Below, piece after piece: positions 1 to 7,405 of a DNA stretch of 33,986 nt (its first letter is position 1; each line of letters opens with the position of its first letter). The stretch is from Paracoccaceae bacterium (GTDB lineage Bacteria > Pseudomonadota > Alphaproteobacteria > Rhizobiales > Stappiaceae), in the NCBI GenBank assembly GCA_013373445.1, contig JABXHV010000176.1, forward strand, positions 1 through 33,986, in the 5' to 3' direction. Made by a program: the position numbers and the translations under genes. The notes beneath the pieces were generated by a model. The model was not told the DNA's origin and searched no databases. It saw only the letters and a program-made list of their open reading frames with translations.

Positions 1-853
1 AGATCGCCATGCAGCGCTCGCCGGCAGCACCGTAGCCGGCGCCGATCAGCGCGTCGACGGCCTGGTCCATGGCCGCGTCGGGCATGATGATCATGTGGTT
101 CTTGGCACCACCGAAGCACTGAGCGCGCTTGCCGTTCATGGCGGCTGTGCCATAGACGTAGCGTGCGATTGGTGTCGAGCCAACGAATGAGACTGCGCTG
201 ACATCAGGATGTTCGAGGATTGCGTCCACAGCACCCTTGTCACCGTTGACGACGTTCAAGATACCCTCAGGCAGACCGGCTTCAATCATGAGCTCTGCAA
301 GACGCAGCGGCACGGAAGGATCGCGCTCGGATGGCTTGAGAATGAAAGCGTTGCCGCAAGCGATCGCAGGAGCGAACATCCACATCGGGATCATCGCTGG
401 GAAGTTGAACGGTGTGATACCGGCACCAACGCCAACAGGCTGGCGAATAGAATACATATCGATGCCTGGGCCGGCACCTTCCGTGAATTCGCTTTTCTGC
501 AGGTGCGGAATACCGATGACGAATTCGCAAACCTCGAGACCGCGGATCACATCGCCCTTGGCATCTTCAATGGTCTTGCCGTGCTCACGAGAGAGCAACT
601 CGGCCAGTTCGTCCATGTTCTTGTTCAGGAGTTCAACGAACTTCATGAACACGCGTGCACGACGCTGCGGGTTTACCGCGGCCCATTTCGGCTGAGCTTC
701 CTTGGCGTTGGCAACAGCGGCAGCAAGTTCTGCTTCGCTTGCCAGGGAAACCTGGCCTTCGACTTCACCTGTCGCAGGATTATAGACATCGGCAAAGCGA
801 CCAGAGGTACCCTCTACGTGCTTACCACCAATGAAATGACCGAAAGTTTTCAT
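1..853 (-). CDS. mmsA: Methylmalonate-semialdehyde dehydrogenase (CoA-acylating), 3' end outside the window
   Basis: The enzyme oxidises methylmalonate or malonate semialdehyde to propionyl- or acetyl-CoA with NAD+ and CoA, in valine and inositol breakdown. Reading leftward from an ATG at 851-853, the protein begins MKTFGHFIGGKHVEG and stays open for 284 codons to the window edge. Family hallmarks are visible: ITPFNFPAMIPMWMF, LKPSERDPS, SFVGSTPIARYVYG, GGAKNHMIIMPDA and, just before the edge, AGERCMAI with the catalytic cysteine. The family is usually about 500 residues, so roughly 40% is missing only because the window ends. A GGGAGAA ribosome site lies a few bases upstream of the ATG. The gene is divergent from a LysR gene that is a plausible regulator. 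The CMA context after the catalytic Cys favours MmsA over other aldehyde dehydrogenases. Confidence 0.93.
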   Translation of the reverse strand, partial: MKTFGHFIGGKHVEGTSGRFADVYNPATGEVEGQVSLASEAELAAAVANAKEAQPKWAAVNPQRRARVFMKFVELLNKNMDELAELLSREHGKTIEDAKGDVIRGLEVCEFVIGIPHLQKSEFTEGAGPGIDMYSIRQPVGVGAGITPFNFPAMIPMWMFAPAIACGNAFILKPSERDPSVPLRLAELMIEAGLPEGILNVVNGDKGAVDAILEHPDVSAVSFVGSTPIARYVYGTAAMNGKRAQCFGGAKNHMIIMPDAAMDQAVDALIGAGYGAAGERCMAI

Positions 854-909
854 CGCATTTCTCCCATGGGATTCAGGCTTTTCATGCCTTGATAGGCTTT
901 GTCTTGCCT

Positions 910-926
910 TTTATTTTTGTAATAAA
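910..926. promoter_or_regulatory. Inverted repeat, candidate LysR-type operator
   Basis: TTTATT and AATAAA arms flank a 5-base spacer in the divergent mmsA/LysR intergenic region, 57 bases upstream of the mmsA start. The inner part fits the loose ATT-N5-AAT, T-N11-A pattern known for LysR-type regulators. AT-rich palindromes also arise by chance and in promoters, so the assignment is tentative. Confidence 0.35.
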
Positions 927-992
927 CAAGCGCCTAATTTCCTCATCCATTGTGCAAAAATTATAGTTAGGCTAAAACTCCAAAAGATTATG

Positions 993-1004
993 CGTCATTT
1001 GACG
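993..1004. promoter_or_regulatory. Perfect 5+5 inverted repeat CGTCA-TT-TGACG
   Basis: The 12-base palindromic element lies 59 bases upstream of the chosen LysR start and 139 bases upstream of mmsA. It could be a second regulator-binding site or a chance palindrome. The position between divergent genes favours a regulatory role, but nothing identifies the protein that would bind it. Confidence 0.3.
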
Positions 1005-1063
1005 TGATCCGTACACACTCCAGTGGCGCGCGCATTCAGGTACGTAAAGCGAGAGTTTTGGAT

Positions 1064-1945
1064 ATGAACTGGGATGACTTGCGTATCTTCCTGAGCGTTG
1101 CCCGGACTGGGCAAATCCTGGCAGCAGCCAAAAGACTGGGGCTCAACCATGCGACAGTGGCCCGTCGTCTGACCGCGCTGGAGACAGATCTCGAGGCGCG
1201 TCTTTTCGACCGTTCCACATCCGGTTGCCAGATGACAGAAGCTGGTGCGCGGTTCTTTGAACATGCAGAACGCATTGAGGCTGAGCTTCTTGCTGCGCAA
1301 GGCGACCTTGGAACCAACACACCAGAGGTCACCGGAACGGTGCGTATCGGCGCACCAGACGGGTTCGGTGTCAGCTATCTTGCGCCGCGCCTCGCTGAGC
1401 TCACTCAGCTTCATCCCGGCCTGACGATCCAGCTTGTTCCTGTAAGCCGTACCTTCTCACTGTCACGACGCGAGGCGGATATCGCCATAACAATTGACCG
1501 GCCGGAGACTGGTCGGCTGATTGCAGGCAAGCTTGTCGACTACACGCTCCGGCTATATGCGGCCCGGTCCTATCTGAATGCACATGGCACACCAGAAACC
1601 GAAAGCGATCTGAACTCACATACCCTGATCGGCTACGTAGAAGATTTGATCTACTCCCCTTCCCTGAACTACAGCACTGACATCGTAAGACGCTGGCCGG
1701 CACGTTTCGAGATTGCCTCTGCGCTCGGCCAGACAGAAGCAGTGCGCTCAGGTGCCGGTATCGGCATCCTGCATTCTTTCATCGCGAGATCTGACCCAAG
1801 TCTGGTTCCAGTCCTGCCCGAGCTGGTGGTCGAACGTGCTTACTGGATGGTCACCCATGAAAGCTCCCGTCCTCTGCGTCACATCTCAATCGTTCAAGAT
1901 TATTTACGCGATTGCGTCGCACGAGATCGATCAATATTCGGGTAA
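1064..1945 (+). CDS. LysR-family transcriptional regulator
   Basis: This is a DNA-binding regulator of 293 residues, the usual LysR length. The N-terminus MNWDDLRIFLSVARTGQ opens the winged helix-turn-helix, with the helix-turn-helix at about residues 17-36 (ILAAAKRLGLNHATVARRL). It is followed by the typical LEARLFDRS segment. The rest is the periplasmic-binding-protein-like effector domain, starting near VRIGAPDGFG. An in-frame ATG lies 60 bases upstream at 1004, but the family N-terminus and a GAGAG ribosome site 8 bases ahead support the start at 1064. The gene is divergent from mmsA, the classic arrangement for a LysR activator and its target. Control of mmsA is inferred from position, and the effector is unknown. 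Confidence 0.9.
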   Translation: MNWDDLRIFLSVARTGQILAAAKRLGLNHATVARRLTALETDLEARLFDRSTSGCQMTEAGARFFEHAERIEAELLAAQGDLGTNTPEVTGTVRIGAPDGFGVSYLAPRLAELTQLHPGLTIQLVPVSRTFSLSRREADIAITIDRPETGRLIAGKLVDYTLRLYAARSYLNAHGTPETESDLNSHTLIGYVEDLIYSPSLNYSTDIVRRWPARFEIASALGQTEAVRSGAGIGILHSFIARSDPSLVPVLPELVVERAYWMVTHESSRPLRHISIVQDYLRDCVARDRSIFG

Positions 1946-2085
1946 GATCAGTCGGCGCAAAGATATATGAGGCTCAGCCTCCTTTTCAAACCTGATGAGG
2001 CGAATTCAATTCGGTCATTTCCTTTTCATTACATGTTTGACGCTATGATCTGTGCAAGACCAGAAACAACCAAGATTGCTATTTT

Positions 2086-2769
2086 ATGAAACGCCCTGAT
2101 TTCCAGAAGCCAAGCTCCATGCGCTACAAAATGCGCAGGAAGCGTCTGCAGATTTTTGAAGCAATGGCGCGCGAGAAACTGGAAAGCAAATCGGAGCTTG
2201 AAATACTGGATGTAGGAGGGATTGCGGAGTACTGGAATCTCTTGTCGCCAGACCTGCTGCCAAAGCTGCATTTCACACTGGTCAATCTGACATCCTGGGA
2301 TGGAATGGCGGATGGCGGTCCGGAAGGTTTCCGTTTTGAGGCGCGGATCGGCGATGCCTGTTCCATGCCAGAATTTACAGATGGTCAGTTTGACATATGC
2401 CATTCCAACAGCGTCATCGAGCATGTCGGCAATATGCAAGCCATGGCGCGTTTTGCTGCCGAGACGACGCGTGTTTCAAAAAGCTACTATCACCAGACGC
2501 CGAACCTCTGCTTTCCAATCGAACCGCATTACGGCGTGCCCTTTCTGCACTGGCTACCAGCGCCGACGCGCGCGCGCATCTTGAACAACCGCAAAGTTGG
2601 CTATGGTGAAGTGACTTCGACTTTTGAGGACACGATCCAGGTTGTCGACCACACAGAGCTGCTGTCGGCCTGGTTGTTTCAAGGTCTTTTCAAAGACGCC
2701 ACGCTTCAGCGTGAAAAGGTTCTGTTTCTAACGAAGTCGCTTATTGTGACCGGCGGCGACGTCGGCTGA
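2086..2769 (+). CDS. Class I SAM-dependent methyltransferase-like protein
   Basis: The 227-residue soluble protein has a methyltransferase type-11 pattern. A SAM-binding motif I, LEILDVGGI, sits at about residues 38-46, and a later FDICHSNSVIEHV (about 102-114) matches the strand and helix after motif III. The glycine-rich loop is short (VGG rather than GxGxG), which is common in this group. The tail PHYGVPFLHWLPAPTRARIL resembles small methyltransferases found near polysaccharide or lipid genes. No neighbour reveals a substrate, and I can name neither substrate nor pathway. The start is the first ATG of the reading frame and gives a complete Rossmann fold. A terminator hairpin overlaps the stop codon. 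Confidence 0.72.
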   Translation: MKRPDFQKPSSMRYKMRRKRLQIFEAMAREKLESKSELEILDVGGIAEYWNLLSPDLLPKLHFTLVNLTSWDGMADGGPEGFRFEARIGDACSMPEFTDGQFDICHSNSVIEHVGNMQAMARFAAETTRVSKSYYHQTPNLCFPIEPHYGVPFLHWLPAPTRARILNNRKVGYGEVTSTFEDTIQVVDHTELLSAWLFQGLFKDATLQREKVLFLTKSLIVTGGDVG

Positions 2770-2795
2770 CAAATGCTTCGCCGCCAGGCTTTTTT
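2752..2795 (+). terminator. Rho-independent terminator after the methyltransferase gene
   Basis: GGCGGCGA at 2752-2759 pairs perfectly with TCGCCGCC at 2778-2785. A run of six T follows at 2790-2795. The hairpin begins inside the last codons of the methyltransferase gene, and its loop contains the TGA stop. It separates this gene from the convergent thiE. The opposite strand lacks a U-run, so it works mainly for plus-strand transcripts. Confidence 0.7.
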
Positions 2796-2797
2796 CC

Positions 2798-3403
2798 CTA
2801 GCGCCACGTCTGCGTTTCTGCGATCCACTGCCGCGCGCGCGCTTCCGGGTCCGCGTTCAAGGTGATATCGGTCACCACCGCAGCACTGTCGGCGCCATTA
2901 TCAAAAACTCCTGGCAACCGTTCGGGATTGAGGCCGCCAATCGCGACCAGAGGCAAATCACCAACTTTGTCCTTCCATCGACGCACGCGCTCAACGCCCT
3001 GCGGCGCCCACTTCATCTTTTTCAAAATGGTCGGATAAACCGGACCAAGCGCCACATAGTCCGGCGCGACGGCCATCGCTGTGCCCAGTTCGGCTTCATC
3101 ATGGGTTGAAACGCCCAACTTGAGACCTGCAGCCTTGATTTTGGCGACATCCGCGTCGGCAAGGTCTTCCTGACCGAGATGAACAAAATCGCAGCCCAAC
3201 TCGATCGCCTCCTGCCAATAGTCGTTGACGATCAACTGACAGCCATGTGCTGCGCAGAGTTCCTTGGAGGCGAGGATCTCTGAGCGGATCTCTTCATCAC
3301 TCTTGTCCTTCATACGCAGCTGGACCAGCTTGACACCCAAAGGCACCAAGCGCTTGATCCAGGCGGAACTGTCGACGATCAGGTAAAATGGATCGAGTTT
3401 CAT
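2798..3403 (-). CDS. thiE: Thiamine phosphate synthase
   Basis: ThiE joins the pyrimidine HMP-PP and the thiazole THZ-P (or its carboxylated tautomer) to make thiamine monophosphate in the cytoplasm. The 201-residue TIM barrel shows the family order: LVQLRMKDKSDEEI (phosphate and substrate region), CQLIVNDYWQEAIELGCDFVHLGQEDL, LGVSTHDEAELG, DYVALGPVYPTILKKMKWAPQGV and VAIGGLNPE. Length is typical (about 200-220). It is the last gene of thiO-thiS-thiG-thiE, 58 bases after thiG, and should share the upstream TPP riboswitch. Homologous TenI lacks phosphate synthase activity, but the VHLGQEDL and GPVYPT motifs and the operon favour ThiE. Confidence 0.93.
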   Translation of the reverse strand: MKLDPFYLIVDSSAWIKRLVPLGVKLVQLRMKDKSDEEIRSEILASKELCAAHGCQLIVNDYWQEAIELGCDFVHLGQEDLADADVAKIKAAGLKLGVSTHDEAELGTAMAVAPDYVALGPVYPTILKKMKWAPQGVERVRRWKDKVGDLPLVAIGGLNPERLPGVFDNGADSAAVVTDITLNADPEARARQWIAETQTWR

Positions 3404-3461
3404 TATTTACTCTTTTGGTTCTCGCAGTGGTTTGCACAAAACGTCTCAAGCGCGCGACGCG

Positions 3462-4241
3462 TCAAGGCGAGTCAAAAACAGCCATTCCGATCACTGGTGT
3501 CGAAGGAACTGCCATATCGCGCGGCTCCAGAGGACCGGCTTCGAAGGCATCGCGCCCGGCGCTCACTGCGCCGGCAAATGCCTTGGCCATTTTGATCGGG
3601 TCAACCGCCTTGGCAACGGCCGTGTTCAAAAGCACAGCGTCATAGCCAAGTTCCATGACCTGCGCCGCATGAGACGGTCGTCCAAGTCCGGCATCGACAA
3701 CCAGCGTCGTTTCGGGGAAGTAAGCGCGATAGCTGCGCAATGCGTCCGGGTTCACCGGTCCCTTGGCGGACCCAATGGGTGCACACCAGGGCATCAGCAC
3801 TTCACAGCCAGCCTGTAGCAACTTTTCACCGGTCATCAGATCTTCAGTCGTGTACGGAAAAACCTTGAAGCCATCATCTATGAGGATCTTCGCAGCTTCT
3901 ACCAAACCGAAAACATCTGGCTGCAAAGTGTCGTGATGTCCAATCACCTCAAGCTTGATCCAGTCCGTCTTGAAAAGCTCGCGTGCCATCTTGGCCGTCG
4001 TCACAGCTTCCTTGACCGAGTGGCACCCGGCAGTGTTCGGCAACACCTTGACGCCCAGCGCACGGATCAGTTCCCAAAATTCTCCACCCGCATTGTTTCC
4101 TGCCGTCTCGCGGCGCAAGGACACTGTCACGATGCCTGGCTCGGAGATTTTGACAGCTTCCGCGAGGACCGCCGGAGACGGGTATTGGGCTGTACCAAGA
4201 AGCATACGTGATGAAATGTTTTCACCGTAAAACGTCACCAT
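3462..4241 (-). CDS. thiG: Thiazole synthase
   Basis: ThiG condenses 1-deoxy-xylulose 5-phosphate, the dehydroglycine made by ThiO, and sulfur from ThiS thiocarboxylate into the thiazole phosphate of thiamine. The 259-residue TIM barrel matches the family length. The Schiff-base lysine is Lys96 in DWIKLEVIG. Other conserved blocks are [48 protein letters not shown] and the C-terminal [20 protein letters not shown] type. The start follows the thiS stop by three bases, indicating translational coupling. ThiO, its partner for the glycine-derived intermediate, is encoded two genes upstream, which fits the aerobic, ThiH-independent route. Confidence 0.96.
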   Translation of the reverse strand: MVTFYGENISSRMLLGTAQYPSPAVLAEAVKISEPGIVTVSLRRETAGNNAGGEFWELIRALGVKVLPNTAGCHSVKEAVTTAKMARELFKTDWIKLEVIGHHDTLQPDVFGLVEAAKILIDDGFKVFPYTTEDLMTGEKLLQAGCEVLMPWCAPIGSAKGPVNPDALRSYRAYFPETTLVVDAGLGRPSHAAQVMELGYDAVLLNTAVAKAVDPIKMAKAFAGAVSAGRDAFEAGPLEPRDMAVPSTPVIGMAVFDSP

Positions 4242-4244
4242 GTC

Positions 4245-4442
4245 TCAGCCTCCTTGCATTGGGGACAGGATTTCAATGCGATCCCCTTCGTTCAAAATGC
4301 AGGTATTCCGATCTTCCTCAGCCACCAGTTCACTGTTGCAGGCGGTCGCCAGAAACTCATGGTCGTAACCGAGTTCATCCAACAGAGCGGTCATCGTCTT
4401 TGAGTTGACGTCGACGAGATCGCCATTCACTGCGAGTTTCAT
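4245..4442 (-). CDS. thiS: Sulfur carrier protein ThiS
   Basis: The 65-residue ubiquitin-like protein ends in the diagnostic Gly-Gly (SPMQGG). The C-terminal glycine is adenylated and then carries the thiocarboxylate sulfur that ThiG uses to build thiazole. Size and beta-grasp pattern (MKLAVNGDLVDV at the N-terminus, EGDRIEILSPMQGG at the C-terminus) match ThiS and not the larger MoaD. Its ATG overlaps the thiO stop by one base (TGATG), and its own stop is three bases before thiG, so the three genes are tightly coupled. No ThiF adenylyltransferase gene lies in the window. Confidence 0.95.
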   Translation of the reverse strand: MKLAVNGDLVDVNSKTMTALLDELGYDHEFLATACNSELVAEEDRNTCILNEGDRIEILSPMQGG

Positions 4443-5422
4443 CAGTGTGCTCCTTTCAAAGTGGTAGCAGCCAGATCCGCGGCCTGTATGGCAGTGGCTG
4501 GCGAGAGCAGAAAACCATGCCGGTAAAAACCATTAACGTGCACAGTGCCGTCGACGTTCATCACTTTCGGCAGGTTATCCGCAAAGGCGGGCCGGACGCC
4601 CACACCGGTCTCGACAATCTTTGCCTCGGCGAAGGCTGGATGCAGCGCATAGGCAGCATTCAACAACTCCATCATCGAACGCGCAGAGATCGGACCATCG
4701 TCCTCACTCTCAATCATCGTTGCGCCGACCATGAACCGTCGGCCAGCGCGCGGAACGATATAGATCGGAATGCGGGGGTGGAGCATACGTACGGCGCGCG
4801 AAAGCCTCACATCCTTGCATTCCAGGATCAGCATTTCACCGCGCACGCCGCGCAGCCCAGCCAAGTCAGAACTGGCGCCCGTGCAATCCAGAACCAGATC
4901 AAATTGTGGCTTTGCTTCATCCGCAGACGGGTCTTTGTCATGGACTATCTTTGCCCCGAGACCTTCCAGCTTTGCCATCAGCGCCGGAAGCGCCTTTCTT
5001 GGATCAAGATGTGCTTCTGAGGCGAAGAAGAGACCCTTTGCGAAGCGTCCCTCAAGATCCGGCTCCAAAGCCGCAATCTGTTCACCGTCCAACCATTCGA
5101 ACTCTCTGGTGCGGGCGGAGAACCGTTTTAGCTCTCCGGCATCGCGCTGTGGAGCGACAACAAGCGTTCCCCGACGCTCGACCTCTTCAGGCAATGCCTC
5201 TTCCCACCAGTCTGCCGCACGCTGGCCCAGCGTAATCACGTCCTCTTCGGCACCCTCTCGCTCACACCAGGGAGCCAACATTCCGCCAGCCAGCCAGGAC
5301 GCACTTTTGGCAAACGCCGGTGCGGGATCAAAGAGGGTCACTTCAAATCCTTGGCGCAGCAGCTCCAACGCTGTCGTCAGTCCTGCGACCCCCGCTCCGC
5401 GTACCAATATGTGCTTGGACAT
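4442..5422 (-). CDS. thiO: Glycine oxidase, thiamine biosynthesis
   Basis: ThiO is an FAD enzyme that oxidises glycine to iminoacetic acid (dehydroglycine) for ThiG. The 326-residue protein opens with MSKHILVRGAGVAGLTTALELLRQGF, a clear dinucleotide fold with GAGVAG at 9-14. It continues with SWLAGGMLAPWCE, typical of the DAO/ThiO family, and a C-terminal FAD-contact block GVGVRPAFADNLPKV followed by NGFYRHGFLLSPA. An in-frame ATG exists upstream at 5542, but it lies in the 3' arm of the riboswitch aptamer and would add about 40 residues of non-family sequence. The ATG at 5422 has a GAAGG ribosome site 8 bases ahead. It is the first gene of thiOSGE and overlaps thiS by one base. Confidence 0.93.
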   Translation of the reverse strand: MSKHILVRGAGVAGLTTALELLRQGFEVTLFDPAPAFAKSASWLAGGMLAPWCEREGAEEDVITLGQRAADWWEEALPEEVERRGTLVVAPQRDAGELKRFSARTREFEWLDGEQIAALEPDLEGRFAKGLFFASEAHLDPRKALPALMAKLEGLGAKIVHDKDPSADEAKPQFDLVLDCTGASSDLAGLRGVRGEMLILECKDVRLSRAVRMLHPRIPIYIVPRAGRRFMVGATMIESEDDGPISARSMMELLNAAYALHPAFAEAKIVETGVGVRPAFADNLPKVMNVDGTVHVNGFYRHGFLLSPATAIQAADLAATTLKGAH

Positions 5423-5428
5423 TCCAAT

Positions 5429-5450
5429 GACCTTCGAAGGTTCGCAACCT
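5429..5450 (-). promoter_or_regulatory. Overlapping alternative hairpins over the thiO ribosome site
   Basis: On the minus strand, a perfect 12-base palindrome (ACCTTCGAAGGT, 5441-5430) contains the thiO Shine-Dalgarno GAAGG and would hide it as a hairpin. Just upstream, AGGTT (5450-5446) can instead pair with AACCT (5442-5438), which removes the sequestering arm and frees GAAGG. The two helices exclude each other, as expected for a translation-control platform downstream of the TPP aptamer. The pairing is visible in the sequence; coupling to TPP is inference. Confidence 0.45.
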
Positions 5451-5541
5451 GTTGAGATCCAGTCCATTTGGTTTGAAAGGAAAAGTGCCTCAACTCGATT
5501 GGCAACGGCAGTAAAGCCGCATGTGTTGAAGGCAGGCACCA

Positions 5542-5640
5542 TCCCTACGCCAGCTTGAACTGGATCAGGTTCATCGGGTCTTTGCGCTGTCCCCCGGTAA
5601 GGGTAACCAGCAAACTCTCAGCCCTTTGTCAGGACTCCCC
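5542..5640 (-). promoter_or_regulatory. TPP (THI-box) riboswitch of the thiamine operon
   Basis: Read on the minus strand, the element starts GGGGAGTCC (from 5640) and carries the near-invariant CTGAGAG (5621-5615), which recognises the pyrimidine part of TPP. It then has TGAACCTGATCC (5573-5562), and ends GCTGGCGTAGGGA (5554-5542). These are the conserved parts of the thi box in the right order and spacing. It lies 120 bases ahead of thiO, so thiamine pyrophosphate should repress thiOSGE. No terminator with a U-run follows the aptamer, which suggests control of translation through the thiO ribosome site. Confidence 0.95.
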
Positions 5641-5705
5641 AGGTGAGCGCGTAAAGTGTCTTAGAGACCGGCGAGCGTCAAGCCTTGGTCACACGATCCA
5701 GAAAA

Positions 5706-6224
5706 TTATTCCTGGAACCGCTGCATAAACCGATTGAGCGTCTCTTGAGAGGTAAAGCGGTAGACGTCCATACGGTGTGGTGGATTTTGATAAATTTTCA
5801 AAACCTTTTCCCGCGTGCTGTGCCGCGTCGCCCAGACAAATTTCAAGAACTTCAAAAAGCTGAGATTGAACCGCTCAGTGCATCCCTTTGGAAGGTCTGC
5901 GCGATTTTTCCCATGGTATTTCCAACACCGATTTATGACGCGCCACATTCGAATGTGAACCGGCAAATCTAGCCAAATCAGGGTATCGGCCCTTTCGGCC
6001 CGTTCTGCATAGGAGTCAGAAGCGTTGCCTTCGAAAATCCATTGATCCAACGCGTGAACACGTTCGCAAAGATCGCGTTTTTCTGCCTTTGACCGCTCAA
6101 CCCAATTGGGTTTCCAGTGCACATGATCCATGTGGTAAACCGGCAAACCCGTCCGCTTGCCCAAACGCCGCGCAAGCGTGCTCTTGCCCGATCCGGCGCC
6201 ACCAACAATCATCACGCGTTTCAT
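5706..6224 (-). CDS. P-loop NTPase, adenylate-kinase-like (FlaR-type) protein
   Basis: The 172-residue protein starts MKRVMIVGGAGSGKSTLARRLG, with a Walker A motif GGAGSGKST at 8-16. It continues PVYHMDHVHWKPNW, the short DxxHWxPNW block typical of proteins annotated as adenylate kinase or 'DNA topology modulation protein FlaR'. A kinase-like WIFEGNASDSY and ADTLIWLDLP follow. A C-terminal PHRMDVYRFTSQETLNRF resembles the same group. The true substrate of this family is not established, and the FlaR name should not be read as a function. It lies upstream of the thiamine operon on the same strand and divergent from pirin. The riboswitch just downstream suggests that thi has its own promoter. 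Confidence 0.8.
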   Translation of the reverse strand: MKRVMIVGGAGSGKSTLARRLGKRTGLPVYHMDHVHWKPNWVERSKAEKRDLCERVHALDQWIFEGNASDSYAERAERADTLIWLDLPVHIRMWRVINRCWKYHGKNRADLPKGCTERFNLSFLKFLKFVWATRHSTREKVLKIYQNPPHRMDVYRFTSQETLNRFMQRFQE

Positions 6225-6379
6225 TTGGAAAGTCCATTGAAGCCATTAGGAAGGGACGCGCCTTATAGTTTACCTGCCGTGAGTGTCAAACGTGAACGGG
6301 CTGTTCAGTGGATATTTCATCTGCATTCGCTATCTTCAGGACAGAGAACAATGATGGCAAACAAGAAGGGAACGTCTAA

Positions 6380-7303
6380 ATGTCCTGGCTTCATGGTCCT
6401 GATCCAATTCCCGGTGTCAGTGAGAGTATCGATCCGATCGAGACGATTGTTCTGCCGCGCACCAGCGACATCGGCGGCTTCGAGGTGAACCGCGCCCTCC
6501 CCTCCGTTCGCAGGCGCATGGTCGGTCCCTTTCTGTTTTTCGATCAATTGGGCCCCGCAGAGATTCTCGTCGGTGGTGGCATCGATATCAAACCGCATCC
6601 ACACATCGGTCTGGCAACAGTCACCTATTTGTTTGATGGCGAGCTTTACCACCGCGATAGTCTTGGAACATCACAGGCGATCACTCCCGGCGCCCTTAAC
6701 TGGATGAGCGCAGGAAAAGGTATCGTACACTCGGAGCGGGAAACCGAAGAGCGGCGCGCTCAGCCGCGCGATATTTTCGGCATTCAAAGCTGGGTAGCCC
6801 TGCCAAAAGACAAGGAAGAAGGGACCGCCACCTTCCAGCATCTTGAGGACTCTGCCCAACCCCATCTGGAAGAAGCTGGTGTCAGCGTCAAGGTGATCGC
6901 CGGTGAGATCTATGGCGCCAAGGCGCAGGTCAAGACCGAATCCGACCTGTTCTACGCTGATGTCACTCTGGCTCCAGGCGCCCGACTGCCTCTAGATGCC
7001 GGATGGGAGGAACGCGCGCTTTACATTCTCTCAGGGCGGTTGACAATCTCGGGCCAAGTCCATGAAGGAGCGCAGCTTCTGGTGTTTCGGCCCGGAGACG
7101 CGCTGGTCATCGAAAACAGCGGCAACGAGCCTGCCCGTCTGATGCTTCTTGGCGGTGAGCCTCTCTCCGAACGTCGCTACATCTGGTGGAACTTCGTCTC
7201 ATCCTCTCGCGAAAAGATCGAGCAGGCCAAGGAAGAGTGGCGCCGCGGTCAGTTTGATATCGTTCCGGGAGATGAAGAGGACTTCATTCCACTGCCCGAA
7301 TAA
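6380..7303 (+). CDS. Pirin family bicupin protein
   Basis: The 307-residue protein is built of two cupin domains. The N-terminal cupin has the metal-binding set PHPHIGLATVTYL (His73, His75) and GIVHSER (His117, Glu119), which matches the His-His-His-Glu iron site of characterised pirins. Pirins include quercetin-dioxygenase-like enzymes and regulators of central metabolism; the role here is unknown. The C-terminal cupin begins around residue 190 and ends with SSREKIEQAKEEWRRGQFD, a common pirin tail. The start at 6380 follows an AGAAGGGA ribosome site. It is followed at 102 bases by a sugar kinase on the same strand, with no hint of a shared pathway. Confidence 0.9.
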   Translation: MSWLHGPDPIPGVSESIDPIETIVLPRTSDIGGFEVNRALPSVRRRMVGPFLFFDQLGPAEILVGGGIDIKPHPHIGLATVTYLFDGELYHRDSLGTSQAITPGALNWMSAGKGIVHSERETEERRAQPRDIFGIQSWVALPKDKEEGTATFQHLEDSAQPHLEEAGVSVKVIAGEIYGAKAQVKTESDLFYADVTLAPGARLPLDAGWEERALYILSGRLTISGQVHEGAQLLVFRPGDALVIENSGNEPARLMLLGGEPLSERRYIWWNFVSSSREKIEQAKEEWRRGQFDIVPGDEEDFIPLPE

Positions 7304-7405
7304 AACTGGAAGATCGTCCGGCTTCATCCAAGCCGACTTGATTTGCGCTTGGGCACGCTCTTACATGTTGGCAAGAGCCAAAATGCCTAATGAGTGGGAG
7401 CGAGC

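Noticed and set aside
209-892. Open frames on the plus strand across the left edge, up to 227 codons
   Set aside because: They lie antisense to mmsA, whose minus-strand protein carries a complete set of family motifs; the plus-strand peptides resemble nothing.
5423-5542. Upstream ATG giving a 366-residue ThiO
   Set aside because: The ATG is part of the conserved 3' arm of the TPP riboswitch, and the added residues do not resemble any ThiO.
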